Below are positions 44,799 to 52,801 of a DNA stretch of 64,000 bases, piece by piece. The translations under genes were made by a program, and so were the position numbers. A model generated the notes under the pieces. That model was not told the origin of the DNA, ran no database searches, and was given only the letters and a program-made list of their open reading frames with translations. Numbering within the stretch: the stretch's first letter is position 1; every line of letters begins with the position of its first letter. Source of the DNA: Alexandriicola marinus (GTDB taxonomy: Bacteria > Pseudomonadota > Alphaproteobacteria > Rhodobacterales > Rhodobacteraceae); assembly GCF_004000435.1 (NCBI RefSeq), contig NZ_RBVZ01000002.1, forward strand, positions 372,001-436,000, given 5' to 3'.

Positions 44799-45441
44799 GC
44801 CGTCGTCATTCGATGCCGTGATCTTCGATCTCGATGGCACGCTGATCGACACCGAGGTGCTGTGCAATGAAACCGGCGTCGCCGCCTGTGATGCGCTTGG
44901 CCATCCCGTGGGGTTGGATTTCTTCGAAACCCTCGCTGGCATCGACGACAATCGCCGCGCGGAACTGATCGCCGAGCAGACCGGCAGATCGCTGGATCGG
45001 GCCGCTTTCTTCGCCGAATGGGACAGGCTGTGCGAGATCCGCTTTGACGCCGGCATCCCCCTGAAGCCGGGCGTGCCCGAGGTGTTCGAACGCATCCGCC
45101 TGCACGGCCTTCCGATGGCGATCTGCACCTCAAGCCGCCGAAACATGGCGACCGCCAAGATCAGGGGCGCCGGGTTCGGTCATTTCTTCGGCGCCGTCAT
45201 CACGGTCGAGGATGCCACTTCGCCCAAGCCCCATCCCTCCCCCTACGAGGTGGCGGCGGCGGCCCTGGGCGCTGCGCCCGACCGGTGCCTTGCCTTCGAG
45301 GACAGCGAAACAGGCGCCAGTTCGGCACGTGCGGCGGGCATGACCGTGGTTCAGGTGCCCGATCAGCACGCGACCGACGGCGTTCACGCCCATCTCGTTG
45401 CCGCCACCCTCGCCGAGGGACTGGCCGCCTTCGGGTTCTAG
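44749..45441 (+). CDS. HAD-superfamily hydrolase, beta-phosphoglucomutase/GS1-like
   Basis: Phosphatase-like protein of 230 residues. Motif I is VIFDLDGTLIDTE, motif II is ICTSSRRN, motif III lysine is in TSPKPHPSPY, and motif IV is CLAFEDSETGASSARAAG, as in the phosphoglycolate phosphatase/beta-phosphoglucomutase branch with a helical cap. The start at 44749 is preferred because GGGAAGG lies 10 bp upstream. It overlaps the preceding nucleotidase gene by 50 bp, suggesting a shared transcript and possibly a common nucleotide- or sugar-phosphate-related role. Confidence 0.87.
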   Translation: MRDQLTTGFNASSSISRPSSFDAVIFDLDGTLIDTEVLCNETGVAACDALGHPVGLDFFETLAGIDDNRRAELIAEQTGRSLDRAAFFAEWDRLCEIRFDAGIPLKPGVPEVFERIRLHGLPMAICTSSRRNMATAKIRGAGFGHFFGAVITVEDATSPKPHPSPYEVAAAALGAAPDRCLAFEDSETGASSARAAGMTVVQVPDQHATDGVHAHLVAATLAEGLAAFGF

Positions 45442-45457
45442 AACGCGTCTTCCGCGA

Positions 45458-45475
45458 TTTTACCGTATGGTAAAA
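45458..45475. promoter_or_regulatory. 18-bp palindrome upstream of deoC, candidate operator
   Basis: TTTTACC (45458-45464) and GGTAAAA (45469-45475) form a perfect 7+7 dyad with a GTAT centre, 54 bp before the deoC start. The shape, ACC-N4-GGT with AT flanks, recalls TetR-family operators such as the RutR site (GACC-N4-GGTC). It is the obvious control site for the deoC-ALDH16 pair; the regulator is not encoded nearby. Confidence 0.5.
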
Positions 45476-45528
45476 CTTGTCTCGTCCGCTGACCCATGCG
45501 ACGGTTCGCGCGATCAACGGAGATACCG

Positions 45529-46542
45529 ATGGCCCGCACACAGACCGCCCCGGACAAGTCCGGGTCCACCACCACGGATAACCAGCTGCCCCAACTGCAC
45601 GAGCCGCGCAATCCCGGCATGCCGCTTGATCTGGACTGGGTGGCAAACGTCAGGGTGAACACCTCTGCCGTGGAACGCCGCGCCGCGACACTTCCCGGGC
45701 GCCGGTCGGTCAAGAAGGACTGGCAGGCGGCATGGCTCTGCAAGGCAGTCTCGCTCATCGACCTGACCACCCTGTCGGGCGACGACACCGCAGGCCGGGT
45801 GCAAAGGCTCTGCGCCAAGGCCCGCCAGCCCGTCTCGCCCGACATCCTGTCGGCCATCGGGATGGAGGGGCTGACCACCGGCGCCGTCTGCGTCTATCAC
45901 GAGATGGTGCCTGTCGCCGTCGAGGCCCTGAAGGGCTCCGGCATCCCGGTGGCCGCCGTCTCGACCGGGTTTCCGGCGGGGCTGTCGCCCTTCCGGCTCA
46001 GGGTCGAGGAGATCCGCGAAAGCGTCGCCGCCGGTGCAGACGAGATCGACATCGTGATCTCGCGCCGCCATGTTCTGACCCGCAACTGGCAGGCGCTCTA
46101 CGACGAGATGGCCGAATTCCGGGCCGCCTGCGGCGATGCCCATGTGAAGGCGATCCTTGCCACGGGCGAGTTGGGCACGCTGCGCAACGTGGCCCGCGCC
46201 TCGCTCGTCTGCATGATGGCGGGCGCCGATTTCATCAAGACATCGACCGGCAAGGAATCGGTCAACGCCACCCTTCCGGTGACGCTGACGATGTTGCGCG
46301 CGATACGCGAATACGAAGACAAGACAGGGATCAAGGTCGGTTACAAGCCCGCGGGCGGCATTTCCAAGGCCAAGGACGCACTGGTCTATCTCGCGCTCGT
46401 CAAGGACGAGCTGGGCGACCGCTGGCTCAGACCCGATCTCTTCCGTTTTGGCGCCTCATCGCTTCTGGGCGATATCGAACGCCAGCTCGACCACCATGTC
46501 ACCGGCGCATATTCCGCCGGATGGCGCCACGCGATGGCCTGA
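45529..46542 (+). CDS. deoC: deoxyribose-phosphate aldolase
   Basis: Cleaves 2-deoxyribose 5-phosphate to glyceraldehyde 3-phosphate and acetaldehyde in deoxynucleoside catabolism. The 337-residue protein has an N-terminal extension of about 60 residues compared with E. coli DeoC, as in eukaryotic-type and some alphaproteobacterial forms. Core motifs: GADEIDIVISRRHVL, HVKAILATGEL, ADFIKTSTGKE with the Schiff-base lysine, and VGYKPAGGISKAKDAL with the second active-site lysine. The start has GGAG 7 bp upstream. ALDH16 follows after 29 bp. Confidence 0.94.
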   Translation: MARTQTAPDKSGSTTTDNQLPQLHEPRNPGMPLDLDWVANVRVNTSAVERRAATLPGRRSVKKDWQAAWLCKAVSLIDLTTLSGDDTAGRVQRLCAKARQPVSPDILSAIGMEGLTTGAVCVYHEMVPVAVEALKGSGIPVAAVSTGFPAGLSPFRLRVEEIRESVAAGADEIDIVISRRHVLTRNWQALYDEMAEFRAACGDAHVKAILATGELGTLRNVARASLVCMMAGADFIKTSTGKESVNATLPVTLTMLRAIREYEDKTGIKVGYKPAGGISKAKDALVYLALVKDELGDRWLRPDLFRFGASSLLGDIERQLDHHVTGAYSAGWRHAMA

Positions 46543-46571
46543 CAGGGGCATATCGGACAAGGACCCGAACG

Positions 46572-48911
46572 ATGACCATCAAGCAGATCTTCGAGACGAT
46601 GGAATACGGCCCCGCCCCCGAAAGCACGGCTGAGGCAATGGCCTGGCTCGAGGCGCGAGGCCACAGTGCCGCGCCGTTCATCAACGGGGACTGGGGCCCG
46701 GCGCGCGACGATTTCGAGAGCCGCAACCCCGCCACCGGAGAGCGCCTCGCCGGCATCACCCGCTGCACCGCCGACGAGGTGGCCCGCGCCGTCGATCATG
46801 CCCGCGCCGCGCAACCGGCATGGGAGGCGTTGGGCGGGCATGGCCGCGCCCGTATCCTTTATGCGATCGCGCGGGGCATGCAGCGCAATTCCCGACTTCT
46901 GGCGGTGATGGAAAGCCTCGATAACGGCAAGCCCATCCGCGAAAGCCGCGACATCGACGTGCCGCTGGCGATCCGGCATTTCTATTTCCACGCAGGCCTT
47001 GCCCAGCTTCTTGAAAGCGAACAGCCCGGGATGCGTGCCCATGGGGTCTGCGGCCAGATCATCCCGTGGAACTTTCCGCTTCTGATGCTGGCATGGAAGG
47101 TGGCACCCGCGCTGGCGGCCGGAAACACGGTCGTGATCAAACCGGCCGAATATACCACCCTCTCGGCGCTCGTCTTTGCCGAGATCGCACAGGCCGCAGG
47201 CGTGCCGCCCGGTGTCCTGAACATCGTCACCGGCGAAGGTGAAACCGGGGCCGCACTTGTCGATCAGCCCGTCGACAAGATCGCCTTTACCGGTTCGACC
47301 GAGGTCGGCCGCCATATCCGCAAGGCCACCGCCGGGCGCGGCATTCCTCTCACGCTCGAACTGGGCGGCAAGTCACCCTACATCGTCTTCGACGACGCCG
47401 ATCTCGACAGCGCGGTCGAGGGGCTGGTGGATGCGATCTGGTTCAATCAGGGGCAGGTCTGCTGCGCGGGATCCCGGCTTCTGGTTCAGGAGGGCATCGC
47501 CGAGGACTTCCACACCCGGCTGCGCGCCCGGATGGACAAGCTGCGCATCGGCGACCCGCTCGACAAATGTATCGACGTGGGCGCAATCGTCGATCCGGTT
47601 CAGCTTGACCGTATCCACTCGCTCGTCGCTGCCAATACCGAAGGGCAAACCCATGTCGCGGCCTGCGCGCTGCCCAATCAGGGCTGCTTCTATCCACCCA
47701 CGCTGATTACCGGGCTGTCACCCGCCTCGCCCCTGATGCAGGAAGAGATTTTCGGCCCGGTCCTTGTCGCCACGACCTTCCGCACGCCATCCGAGGCGGT
47801 GGCGCTGGCCAATGACACGCGCTACGGGCTTGCCGCCTCGGTCTGGTCGGAAAACATCAACCTTGCCCTCGACATTGCACCGAAACTGGCAGCCGGCGTC
47901 GTCTGGGTGAACGGGACGAACATGTTCGACGCAGCCGCCCCGTTCGGTGGCGTCCGTGAAAGCGGTTTCGGTCGCGAGGGCGGATGGGAAGGGCTGGCCG
48001 CCTATCTTCGCCCCGCCGTCGATCCCGCCTCGCTTGCTCCGATCCCGGCGCATAAGGGCAACGGCGCGACGGCGGGTCCGCTCGACCGGACGGCAAAGCT
48101 CTATATCGGGGGCAAGCAGGCCCGGCCTGACGGCGGCTATTCGAAGGCGGTCTTTGGCCCCTCGGGCGTCAGGCTTGGGGAAGTGGGCCTTGCCAACAGG
48201 AAAGACATCCGCAACGCGGTAGAGGCTGCGCAGGCGGCAAAGGCCTGGTCGCGGACCACCGGTCACCTTCGGGCGCAAATCCTCTATTACATCGCCGAGA
48301 ACCTGTCGGCCCGCGCCGGCGAATTCGCAGCCCGGATCGAATCGATGACCGGGCAGGACGGCGCGGAGGAGGTCGATCTTTCGATCCGCCGGCTGTTCAC
48401 CTATGCGGCATGGGCAGACAAATTCGACGGTCAGGCCCACGGCGTGCCGATCCGGGGCGTGGCGCTGGCCATGCGCGAACCCACCGGCGTGATCGGAGTG
48501 TTCTGCGCCGATGAGGCACCGCTTCTGGGTCTGGTGTCGGCCTTTGCGCCGGCGATCGCCATGGGCAGCCGCGTCGTTGCAGTCGCGAACGAACCGTTCC
48601 CGCTGGCCGCCACCGATTTCTATCAGGTTCTGGAGACATCTGACGTGCCGGCCGGCGTGGTCAACATCCTGACCGGCTCGCATATCGAGCTTGCGGCACC
48701 GCTTGCCGGGCATCACGACGTGGATGCGGTCTGGTCGTTCTCGTCGTCCGACATCTCGGCCACGGTGGAGGACTTATCGGCCAACAACCTCAAGCGCAGC
48801 TGGGTCAATAACGCCCGTGCCCGCGACTGGCATGGACCCGAAGGCGAGGGCCGTCCGTTCCTTGATGCCGCGACCGAGGTCAAGACGATCTGGATCCCCT
48901 ACGGCGAGTGA
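46572..48911 (+). CDS. ALDH16-type aldehyde dehydrogenase with pseudo-ALDH C-terminal half
   Basis: A 779-residue tandem aldehyde dehydrogenase. The first half is a complete ALDH: VIPWNF-like IIPWNFPL (N167), the NAD-site GSTEVG, general base E263 in LELGGK, and the catalytic cysteine in FNQGQVCCAGSR (C297/C298). The second half (about 500-779) repeats the Rossmann part (GPSGVRLGEVGLANRKDI, EPTGVIGVFCADEAP) but lacks the catalytic domain and cysteine. This is the ALDH16 layout; a Loktanella enzyme of this type has a known structure, and human ALDH16A1 lacks the cysteine kept here. Downstream of deoC it could oxidise the acetaldehyde released by DeoC, which is inference. The start at 46572 is the first ATG after the deoC stop; the frame is open further upstream only by chance. 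Confidence 0.93.
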   Translation: MTIKQIFETMEYGPAPESTAEAMAWLEARGHSAAPFINGDWGPARDDFESRNPATGERLAGITRCTADEVARAVDHARAAQPAWEALGGHGRARILYAIARGMQRNSRLLAVMESLDNGKPIRESRDIDVPLAIRHFYFHAGLAQLLESEQPGMRAHGVCGQIIPWNFPLLMLAWKVAPALAAGNTVVIKPAEYTTLSALVFAEIAQAAGVPPGVLNIVTGEGETGAALVDQPVDKIAFTGSTEVGRHIRKATAGRGIPLTLELGGKSPYIVFDDADLDSAVEGLVDAIWFNQGQVCCAGSRLLVQEGIAEDFHTRLRARMDKLRIGDPLDKCIDVGAIVDPVQLDRIHSLVAANTEGQTHVAACALPNQGCFYPPTLITGLSPASPLMQEEIFGPVLVATTFRTPSEAVALANDTRYGLAASVWSENINLALDIAPKLAAGVVWVNGTNMFDAAAPFGGVRESGFGREGGWEGLAAYLRPAVDPASLAPIPAHKGNGATAGPLDRTAKLYIGGKQARPDGGYSKAVFGPSGVRLGEVGLANRKDIRNAVEAAQAAKAWSRTTGHLRAQILYYIAENLSARAGEFAARIESMTGQDGAEEVDLSIRRLFTYAAWADKFDGQAHGVPIRGVALAMREPTGVIGVFCADEAPLLGLVSAFAPAIAMGSRVVAVANEPFPLAATDFYQVLETSDVPAGVVNILTGSHIELAAPLAGHHDVDAVWSFSSSDISATVEDLSANNLKRSWVNNARARDWHGPEGEGRPFLDAATEVKTIWIPYGE

Positions 48912-48955
48912 TCCGTCACCCTCGCCGCCCGGGGGTCCGTCCGAAAGTCAGCCGG

Positions 48956-49585
48956 TCAGGACTTGCGCCGCCACGAGGCCAGCCAGCGCGAGACACCTGC
49001 CTTCTGCTCGTCGATGGCGGCGTCGACCTGCTGCATCCGGGGCGTGATCCGGCGCGCCTTGAAACGACGCCAGCGCACGAGGATCGCCCAGACCAGGGCA
49101 CCAAGGATCGTCAGGACAACAATGTTGAACCACGGGATCAGCCGGATCTCGGGATCGTCGATGGGCCGGATCGTGATCGCGTTTGGAAAGATCGTCAGGT
49201 AACGCACCCTCCAGCCGTAATGCATTATCACCGCCCATTGCGGATTATCGGCGGTCGAGATCAGATCCTCGGCCTCGGCCTGAAGATCGGAGCTGTCGAA
49301 CTTGAAATAGGGCGGCCAGATCCAGCCCGTATCCTCGTTGCGATAGACATAGACGTTGCCGTTGCGGCGCACGGTGTTGATCAGCCGAAGATCCCGGGTC
49401 GGCTGCTCGGCGTTGCCGCTGTCGGCCTGGGCATAGAACATGCGGTTGAGAGGCGTGAAATCGGTTCGGATCACCTCGGTCGAGACGACCCGGACGACAT
49501 CCCGGTCAGGCAGCACGTAGGTCAGGAAGGCGACGAAGACACTCCAGAAGACGATCCGCCATGTCCATTTCAGATAGCCCAGCAT
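48956..49585 (-). CDS. DUF1523 membrane protein
   Basis: A 209-residue protein with an N-terminal transmembrane helix (about 8-25, TWRIVFWSVFVAFLTYVL), a roughly 130-residue presumably periplasmic domain with conserved-looking aromatic and charged patches (TGWIWPPYFKFDSSDLQ, WAVIMHYGWRVRYLTIFPNA), and a second transmembrane helix (about 163-183) followed by a basic cytoplasmic tail (RWRRFKARR). It matches the DUF1523 family known mainly from Rhodobacterales; no function is known. It is the last gene of the leftward cluster and converges with ALDH16. Confidence 0.8.
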   Translation of the reverse strand: MLGYLKWTWRIVFWSVFVAFLTYVLPDRDVVRVVSTEVIRTDFTPLNRMFYAQADSGNAEQPTRDLRLINTVRRNGNVYVYRNEDTGWIWPPYFKFDSSDLQAEAEDLISTADNPQWAVIMHYGWRVRYLTIFPNAITIRPIDDPEIRLIPWFNIVVLTILGALVWAILVRWRRFKARRITPRMQQVDAAIDEQKAGVSRWLASWRRKS

Positions 49586-49607
49586 GATGCCTCTCCCCGG
49601 CGGTGTC

Positions 49608-49868
49608 TCAATAATTGACCAGATAGATAATGGTGCCGACGATGGCCACCGGAATGATATAGACAGCCAGTATCAGTCGCCGCCTCAAAGATCCGTCGTA
49701 ATCGGCAAGCCCCTCTTTCACGAACGCGTCGCGATCGCCCTCGCGGATTTCCTCGTCCCACTCGCGTTCCAGCTTGTCCCGCCGGACCGCCCGTGAATAA
49801 AGCGAAATCGACACATAGATCACCGTCAGAACGACAAAGGCGACAACGAAAAGCCTGATTACACCCAT
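49608..49868 (-). CDS. small two-helix membrane protein
   Basis: An 86-residue protein with one transmembrane helix at each end (residues 3-23 and 66-84) and a central highly charged stretch (RRDKLEREWDEEIREGDRDAF) that probably lies in the cytoplasm. I recognise no family. Its stop and start abut neighbours (1 bp to DUF6638, 22 bp to DUF1523), so it is part of the same transcript. It resembles small assembly or regulatory subunits of membrane complexes only in general terms. Confidence 0.7.
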   Translation of the reverse strand: MGVIRLFVVAFVVLTVIYVSISLYSRAVRRDKLEREWDEEIREGDRDAFVKEGLADYDGSLRRRLILAVYIIPVAIVGTIIYLVNY

Positions 49869-51266
49869 CTACCTGTCCCGTTCCCGTTTGACTGCGCCCC
49901 ACGGCCCGACCAGCTCGACCAGATCGTCCCGTGGCACCGGTGGTGGCCCGCCGGTCTTGTCCCACGGAGAATTCACCGCCCGGACCGGGTTGTCCATGCC
50001 CTCTTCGTGACCGAAGAGCGCCTCGCGCGTTCCGGCCTTGTCGACCATGTATTCGCGATGGAGGAAATCGGCGACATAGGCCTTCTTGGGTTCGGGCCAA
50101 CCGGCATATGCCCTGTAGAAGGCCTCCTTGTGGCAGATGAACAGCTGCCGGATGTCGAGCGGGGACAGTTCCGACAGCAGCATGTTCACCAGATCGGCAT
50201 CAGGCACGTCGCGGGCCCGGAGCGTATAGAAATAGGCGGGATGCTCGCTGTCGATATGCGGCCAGTCGCCCCCCTCTTCGGCCCAGCGGACAAGGGCCGC
50301 CAGCCCCTGCCAATCCGGCGGAAGGAGTTTCGCGAACCGCCGCCCCAGAAGGCGCAGGTCCCTTCGGGTCGCCCCTTCGAGGTCTTCGCCCATGATCGCG
50401 GCGACTTCGGCCACGATGAAATCCATCTTCTGGCGCAGGATCGCGGCCGCATCGATCCCTCGAGCCGTGACGATCGGCTCGACAAGACCGTTTTCCTCGA
50501 GGAATTTCGCGATCGCAGACCGATCACGAAACCGCAGAACCCGGTCGATCGGCAGATCGCCAAGGTCGCGATCCGGGTCTGCGGAGATGACGGCGGGCGT
50601 GTCGACGCCGCGAAACAGGTAGATGCCGCCAAACAGCGACGTCCAGTAATTGTCCTGATCGAACCACATCTCTTTCAGTTCGACCGGATTGCGCGTCACA
50701 TCGCCGGTTTCGCGGGCCAGTCCGATCATCTCGGCGATCAGAACATCGTCCCACCAGGCATCACGTTCGGTCTTGAACCGGTCGATCATCTCGCCAAGCC
50801 GCGCGGCGGTGGCGACCGTGCCGGATGTCGTATCGGCCTCGATCCGGACCCTGCGAATGTCGAACAGCCGCCTTGGCGTTTCGGCGAGGTAGACCGAATT
50901 GACCAGTTCACCGGCAACGGCATCGCGGGCCGTCAGGGCAAACAGCTGGGGCTCGTTCTCGTTGATGAATTTCTTCAGGATCCCCCGCGAGGTCGAAAAC
51001 GACGCATTCAGCAGCGGCGCGGATTTCTGATCCGTCGTCAGCAGGATGAATTGCCGGTTCACACCCGCCTGATTGAGATAATGCAGATCGCCCAGCTCAT
51101 CCCCGATTTCGGGCGAGAACCCAGAAATATCGATGTGAAAATCGCTCTGGGTCGTCTGCTTGCCCGTCAGATGCTTGAGCGATCGGTTGTAGCGTTCGAC
51201 CAGAACCGGGCTCTGGATATGGATCAGGTTGCCGAACATCAGCCCCCGTTCGATCAGCCGCTTCAT
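49869..51266 (-). CDS. DUF6638 family protein
   Basis: A 465-residue soluble protein that I place in the DUF6638 family, found in Rhodobacterales; no function is known. There is no signal peptide or membrane helix. The N-terminal part opens MKRLIERGLMFGNLIHIQSP and the middle has AELL-like helical runs; I see no catalytic motif. A run of aromatic-rich C-terminal segments (SEHPAYFYTLRARDVPDADL, HKEAFYRAYAGWPEPKKAYV) looks like a conserved interaction surface. The start at 51266 has GGAGGGTGCGC upstream; the track beyond has no ribosome-binding site. The gene is followed immediately by the small membrane protein. Confidence 0.75.
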   Translation of the reverse strand: MKRLIERGLMFGNLIHIQSPVLVERYNRSLKHLTGKQTTQSDFHIDISGFSPEIGDELGDLHYLNQAGVNRQFILLTTDQKSAPLLNASFSTSRGILKKFINENEPQLFALTARDAVAGELVNSVYLAETPRRLFDIRRVRIEADTTSGTVATAARLGEMIDRFKTERDAWWDDVLIAEMIGLARETGDVTRNPVELKEMWFDQDNYWTSLFGGIYLFRGVDTPAVISADPDRDLGDLPIDRVLRFRDRSAIAKFLEENGLVEPIVTARGIDAAAILRQKMDFIVAEVAAIMGEDLEGATRRDLRLLGRRFAKLLPPDWQGLAALVRWAEEGGDWPHIDSEHPAYFYTLRARDVPDADLVNMLLSELSPLDIRQLFICHKEAFYRAYAGWPEPKKAYVADFLHREYMVDKAGTREALFGHEEGMDNPVRAVNSPWDKTGGPPPVPRDDLVELVGPWGAVKRERDR

Positions 51267-51384
51267 GTGCGCACCCTCCACGAAGCGCTGCAGACACCAT
51301 GGGTCCGGCCGATCTGCAAACACGCCCGCATCTTGGCCCCGACCTCTGCACGTCGGGCATCTGACAGAAAGATCGTTACAGGCA

Positions 51385-51720
51385 TCACCACGTCTCCTCG
51401 ACCCAATGCTTGGGCAATCCCGCCACGCTCAGGATCATGATCGGCCCCCACAGCAGGGCCGAGATCAGGCCCAACCGACCGAAATGCACGACGACATCTG
51501 CCAATCCGCCGGACAGAACAGCCTCCATCGGCACGCCGCGCACGAGGTAGAGCCCCACAAAAAAGGACGACCCCACAAGGAACATGATCACCGTCGAAAC
51601 AAAGGCGAGGATCAGCAGCGGTTTCACACCTTCCGGAAAGACAAGGCTCAACCCCCGGGGCACCAGCCAGCCCACCAACGCAAGAACGAGCGCGGGAAGA
51701 AGAAGACCGTCGGCAATCAT
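51385..51720 (-). CDS. small three-helix membrane protein
   Basis: A 111-residue integral membrane protein with three predicted helices (about 3-25, 35-62 and 80-100). No family recognised. It begins at the ATG at 51720, with GAAAGGGAACC upstream, and precedes the DUF6638 gene by about 120 bp; it follows the 117-residue membrane gene by 34 bp. It is part of a run of three small membrane genes upstream of DUF6638. Confidence 0.7.
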   Translation of the reverse strand: MIADGLLLPALVLALVGWLVPRGLSLVFPEGVKPLLILAFVSTVIMFLVGSSFFVGLYLVRGVPMEAVLSGGLADVVVHFGRLGLISALLWGPIMILSVAGLPKHWVEETW

Positions 51721-51754
51721 TGCGTGGGTTCCCTTTCTGCGTTGATCGCACAGG

Positions 51755-52108
51755 TTAGTCACCGGCGCCGCGTTCCCGCAGCCAGAGCTGTGCACAGCGC
51801 ACCGTCAACACCGGAATATATACCGCCGGGGCGATGATTACGACCGTTGCGAGCAAAACCTCGGGCCCGGCCCAGCGCGCGCCTTCGCCCCCGAAGACCG
51901 AAGCTTGCAGACTGGCGATCAGATAGACCAGTGGCAGGCTGACCAGGGTCAGGGCGACCGCGCCATAGGCAAACCGTCGCCCCGCATCCCGACCGGGACG
52001 CTCCGTCGCGGCAACCGCGGCCGGTATCCGCCAGCCGAGACTGACCATCACGGCGATCCAGACGGCCCAGGGCAGATAGGCCGCCGTGAACTGGAACAGG
52101 CCGCTCAA
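51755..52108 (-). CDS. small three-helix membrane protein
   Basis: A 117-residue integral membrane protein with three hydrophobic segments (about 5-30, 47-70 and 82-105) and an arginine-rich loop (ATERPGRDAGRRFA) after the first. No family recognised. Its start overlaps the stop of the upstream six-helix gene by 4 bp (ATGA), which argues for translational coupling and joint assembly. Confidence 0.7.
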   Translation of the reverse strand: MSGLFQFTAAYLPWAVWIAVMVSLGWRIPAAVAATERPGRDAGRRFAYGAVALTLVSLPLVYLIASLQASVFGGEGARWAGPEVLLATVVIIAPAVYIPVLTVRCAQLWLRERGAGD

Positions 52109-52764
52109 ACCCTGCCCCGTTTCTTCCAGGCATCATGCCCGGAGATCACGGCTGACGCGATCAATGCGGCACACAGGACAGTGCCCACCAATGTATCGCC
52201 CTCCCAAAGGGCGCCCTTGGCAAACAGCGCGAGCACCGCAAGGCTCAGAAGCACGCGCTCAACCATCACAAGCCGGGTTTCCTCCTCCTGCCGGGAGGCG
52301 ATCCAGACATCGAACGCCCACCACGCCACCAGTGCCAGCGCCGGCCAGAAAGCGGTGACGCGGGGGCTGTCGATCATCGCAGGCACGTTCCATCCGAATG
52401 CCGCATAGGCCGACCACAGAAGATGCAGGACAAGAAGCCAGAGCCCCAGCGTCCAATGCGACCGCCATGTCCGCCATGCCTTGGCCGACCGGTTGCGCGA
52501 CCAGAAGCCATAAAAGGCGGGCATCAGGATCAGCATGGCCGCCCAGGCCAGATAGGCCGATTGACGCAATGCCAGATCCGAGGCCGGATCACTGGCGGAG
52601 GCCAGCTCCGTCCGCCCCTGCCACGCCACATCGCGCCACCACCACGCCGCGCCGAACGCCAGAACGATCAGGAAGGCCGCCCGGATGACAGCCCGCGTCC
52701 AGGCCTGTTCTTCCGCTTCGGCCTGAAGCTTCTTGCCCATGATCGACTTGGCCGGGCCCTTCAC
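52105..52764 (-). CDS. six-helix membrane protein of unknown function
   Basis: A 219-residue integral membrane protein with about six transmembrane helices rich in tryptophan (FGAAWWWRDVAW, WTLGLWLLVLHLLW, FWPALALVAWWAFDVW). The start is likely GTG at 52764, preceded by AAGGCGG at 6 bp; ATG 52740 is the alternative. No family recognised. It follows the AAA ATPase gene by 37 bp and overlaps the next gene by 4 bp. Confidence 0.7.
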   Translation of the reverse strand: MKGPAKSIMGKKLQAEAEEQAWTRAVIRAAFLIVLAFGAAWWWRDVAWQGRTELASASDPASDLALRQSAYLAWAAMLILMPAFYGFWSRNRSAKAWRTWRSHWTLGLWLLVLHLLWSAYAAFGWNVPAMIDSPRVTAFWPALALVAWWAFDVWIASRQEEETRLVMVERVLLSLAVLALFAKGALWEGDTLVGTVLCAALIASAVISGHDAWKKRGRV

Positions 52765-52801
52765 TGTGAACCGCCTTCGTCCGTCGATGTTGTCGGCCCG
52801 C

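Noticed and set aside
45732-46571. N-terminal extension of about 280 codons on the ALDH16 frame
   Set aside because: It lies out of frame over deoC, is arginine-rich and low in conserved sequence, and the ALDH domain begins at the ATG at 46572 with normal spacing to deoC.
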